In this document: positions 62,412-64,000 of the stretch, piece by piece
Layout: every line of letters begins with the position of its first letter
Position numbering within the stretch: the stretch's first letter is position 1
NCBI GenBank assembly: GCA_964654945.1
Contig: CAZZLN010000003.1
Location: 24,627 to 88,626 of the forward strand
Source: HGM11788 sp964654945
Lineage (GTDB): Bacteria > Bacillota > Clostridia > Lachnospirales > CAG-274
Direction: 5' to 3'
DNA: 64,000 nt
The notes under the pieces: model-generated
Told to the model about the DNA's origin: nothing
The model's input: the letters and a program-made list of their open reading frames with translations, nothing else
The model's database searches: none
Program-made: the position numbers and the translations under genes

Positions 62412-62436
62412 TAAAACTAATCCGTTTTTAAATAGT

Positions 62437-62472
62437 AAAAATTTCGCCTTACTGTCGGCGGAATTTTTTTAT
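62437..62472 (+). terminator. Terminator or attenuator upstream of ogt
   Basis: Stem AAATTTCGCC / GGCGGAATTT (one G-U) with an 8-base loop and a T7 run. With the promoter at 62383 it defines a transcript of about 50 bases, or an attenuator for the downstream gene. Confidence 0.75.
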
Positions 62473-62587
62473 TTACGGTCTATACATTTATTATTGATTT
62501 TATATTATGACAACATTTTGTGCCTTTTTTGTTTATTGAAGTTATTTTTGCTTCCCCTGATAAAATTCTGAAAGACAAGGAGAAATA

Positions 62588-63091
62588 ATGATGAAGTATA
62601 CTGAAATTTATAAATCTCCGATTGGTGAAATTCTTATTGCCTGTGATAAAATCGGTTTAACGGGTCTTTGGTTTAAGGATGAGAAATTTAATGCCTTAAA
62701 TTTTGAAAATGAATACAAAGAAAAAACAACATATGTGCTTGAGAAAACAAAATGCTGGCTGGATATTTATTTTTCAGGAAAAGAGCCTGATTTTATGCCT
62801 GATATTCATTTGATTGGCTCTCCTTTTCAAATATATGTCTGGAAAATCCTTAAAAAAATACCTTATGGTGAAATTACCACATATGGGGAAATCGCAAAAG
62901 AAATTGCACAAAAACGCGGAATAGCCAAAATGTCAGCACAGGCAGTGGGAGGTGCTGTAAGCCGTAATAAAATTTCAATTATTATGCCATGTCACAGAGT
63001 TATTGATTCAAAGGGAAGTCTTAGGGGTTATTCAGGCGGAATTGAAAAAAAGCTTTGGCTTTTAAATAATGAGGGCTTAAATATTAAATAA
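62588..63091 (+). CDS. ogt: Methylated-DNA--protein-cysteine methyltransferase
   Basis: Suicide repair protein that takes alkyl groups from O6-alkylguanine onto a cysteine. The acceptor motif IIMPCHRVI places it at Cys135; the DNA-binding recognition helix is in AVGGAVSRNKIS, with EITTYGEIAKEIA before it, and the closing LRGYSGGIEKK is conserved. Length 167 aa fits Ogt (no Ada regulatory domain). The first of two adjacent ATG codons follows AAGGAGA at good spacing; either may be used. Confidence 0.94.
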   Translation: MMKYTEIYKSPIGEILIACDKIGLTGLWFKDEKFNALNFENEYKEKTTYVLEKTKCWLDIYFSGKEPDFMPDIHLIGSPFQIYVWKILKKIPYGEITTYGEIAKEIAQKRGIAKMSAQAVGGAVSRNKISIIMPCHRVIDSKGSLRGYSGGIEKKLWLLNNEGLNIK

Positions 63092-63193
63092 AGAAAAATT
63101 AGCTTGTTAATAACTTTGTCCAAAATGCTATGGATTATGCCAAAGTCTTAATTATAATATATACGGCATATTTAAGACAGATAAAATTTTAAG

Positions 63194-63222
63194 TTGACAA
63201 AAACTTAGATATGTTATACCAT
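63194..63222 (+). promoter_or_regulatory. Promoter of the RpiB-family isomerase gene
   Basis: TTGACA (63194-63199), 17-bp spacer, TACCAT (63217-63222). The -10 is overlapped by an imperfect palindrome, ATGTTAT-ACC-ATAAACAT, a possible operator. Confidence 0.6.
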
Positions 63223-63257
63223 AAACATATAAAATAATACGAAAGGAAATAAAAATA

Positions 63258-63896
63258 ATGAAAATTGCATTAATTAATGAAAACAGTCAGGCTGCTAAAA
63301 ATGAGCTTATTTTAAATACCTTAAAGAAAGTCGTTGAGCCTAAGGGACACACAGTTTATAACTATGGTATGTATTCTGCCGATGACGAAGCTCAGCTTAC
63401 ATATGTACAGTGTGGTATTCTTGCAGCTGTATTACTTAATAGCGGAGCTGCTGATTTTGTTGTGACAGGCTGCGGCACAGGCGAGGGCGCTATGCTTGCC
63501 TGTAATTCATTCCCCGGTGTTTTATGCGGTCATATTGTTGACCCGTCTGATGGCTATATGTTTGCTCAGATTAACGATGGAAACTGCGCTGCATTTCCTT
63601 TTGCAAAGGGATTTGGCTGGGGTGCTGAATTAAATCTTCAGTATACCTTTGAACAGTTATTCTCAGGTGAAAGCGGACAGGGTTATCCAAAAGAAAGAGT
63701 TGTTCCTGAACAGAGAAATAAAAAAATACTTGATGAAGTTAAAAAAGTAACTCATACTGATATGCTTACTATATTAAAAAACATTGATCAGGATTTATTA
63801 AAGGGTGCCGTTGCAGGTGAAAAGTTCAGGGAATATTTCTTTGCTAACTGCAAAGATGAAGCTATTGCTGAATATATCAAGGGTATTTTATCTTAA
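63258..63896 (+). CDS. RpiB/LacAB-family isomerase, DhuI-like (unsaturated uronate pathway)
   Basis: Sugar isomerase of the RpiB fold: MKIALINENSQAAKNE at the phosphate/ring site, active-site Cys72 in VVTGCGTGEGAML, and a C-terminal extension after residue 150. Ordinary RpiB and LacAB are about 140-170 aa. The 212-aa length and the CGHIVDPSDGYMFAQIND stretch fit DhuI, the RpiB-family isomerase shown in streptococci to act on 4-deoxy-5-hexulose uronate from unsaturated uronates. With pectin esterase, GH28 and KDPG aldolase nearby, this role is a good inference, though a pentose phosphate role is possible. RBS GAAAGGAA. Confidence 0.75.
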   Translation: MKIALINENSQAAKNELILNTLKKVVEPKGHTVYNYGMYSADDEAQLTYVQCGILAAVLLNSGAADFVVTGCGTGEGAMLACNSFPGVLCGHIVDPSDGYMFAQINDGNCAAFPFAKGFGWGAELNLQYTFEQLFSGESGQGYPKERVVPEQRNKKILDEVKKVTHTDMLTILKNIDQDLLKGAVAGEKFREYFFANCKDEAIAEYIKGILS

Positions 63897-64000
63897 TCAA
63901 ATGAGAGATAGACTCTCACCTCTATAGGTGGTGAGTAAAGCAAACTTTAAATCGGTGGGAGTACAATCTCCCCATCATTGAACCGAAAGATTTATCGGAC
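63897..64000 (+). other. Structured tail after the isomerase gene, cut by the window edge
   Basis: Hairpins CTCACC/GGTGGTGAG (about 63915-63936) and GGGAG/CTCCC (about 63957-63973), and a longer-range pairing AAATCGGT with ACCGAAAGATTT enclosing the second. There is no T-run. It could be a structured RNA or element edge; not identified. Confidence 0.4.

Larger units (their letters stand above)
62073..62587. other. Non-coding region between pectin esterase and ogt genes
   Basis: Divergent region with the esterase promoter and a roughly 170-base leader (minus strand), then a plus-strand promoter-terminator pair (62383-62470). On the minus strand, AGGAGGATT (62222-62230) looks like a ribosome site but is followed within 3 bases by GTG-TAA, a start-stop; a 23-codon TTG frame there is too close to the site to trust. 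Confidence 0.5.

Noticed and set aside
62389..62571. 60-codon frame upstream of ogt
   Set aside because: No ribosome site, and it runs through a terminator hairpin; the promoter-terminator reading is better.

Overview
This window comes from a low-GC Gram-positive anaerobe of the class Clostridia. The signs are a PolC-type replicative polymerase, AT-rich coding sequence with strong GGAGG ribosome sites and some TTG/GTG starts, the MEP isoprenoid pathway, RqcH, Noc/ParB-like, MltG and YqhQ homologues, S-layer homology repeats, and three rubrerythrins plus a ferritin-like protein. The pectin genes suggest a plant-fibre or gut habitat. A pectin specialist of the Lachnospiraceae/Monoglobaceae kind would fit, but the species is not established by what I can see.

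Layout. 1-3.4 kb (minus): end of an amino-acid ABC importer and rqcH. 3.5-21.4 kb (plus): housekeeping superoperons, yicC-gmk-rpoZ, priA-def-fmt-yugP, pyrH-frr-uppS-cdsA-dxr-rseP-ispG, a YczE-like membrane protein and polC. 21.4-25.2 kb: a small winged-helix-like protein, two rubrerythrins, a small alarmone synthetase, a phosphoesterase and a cyclophilin. 25.3-33.9 kb: a two-component system, then a fused EcfA1-EcfA2 ATPase with ecfT, truA, mltG, trmR and trhP. 33.9-36.3 kb: a secreted cohesin-SLH protein and an aquaporin. 37.1-43.3 kb: a carbohydrate ABC importer without its own ATPase, an alpha/beta hydrolase and a cytoplasmic GH28 polygalacturonase. 43.8-50.0 kb: a stalk-domain protein, yqhQ-prmC-prfA and glycogen phosphorylase. 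50.1-53.6 kb: a third rubrerythrin, a Noc/ParB-like protein, a ferritin-like protein and a transglutaminase-like exported protein. 53.7-63.9 kb: a KDPG aldolase-VOC fusion, a stalk-PepSY protein, a giant secreted CE12-CE8 pectin esterase with tandem beta-sandwich modules and a C-terminal dockerin-like EF-hand (interrupted by a 100-N assembly gap), an O6-alkylguanine repair protein and a DhuI-like RpiB-family isomerase.

How the genes work together. The distinctive theme is pectin. The secreted esterase would de-acetylate and de-methylate pectin. The importer (probably energised by a shared ATPase encoded elsewhere) could bring in oligogalacturonides, GH28 and the hydrolase could process them in the cytoplasm, and the DhuI-like isomerase and KDPG aldolase would feed uronate products into central metabolism. 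A cohesin on an SLH-anchored protein and a dockerin-like tail on the esterase raise the possibility of a minimal surface-tethered, cellulosome-like pectinase complex. A second theme is oxidative defence: two rubrerythrin genes share an identical PerR-box-like sequence upstream.

No tRNA, rRNA, CRISPR array, prophage or insertion sequence was recognised.
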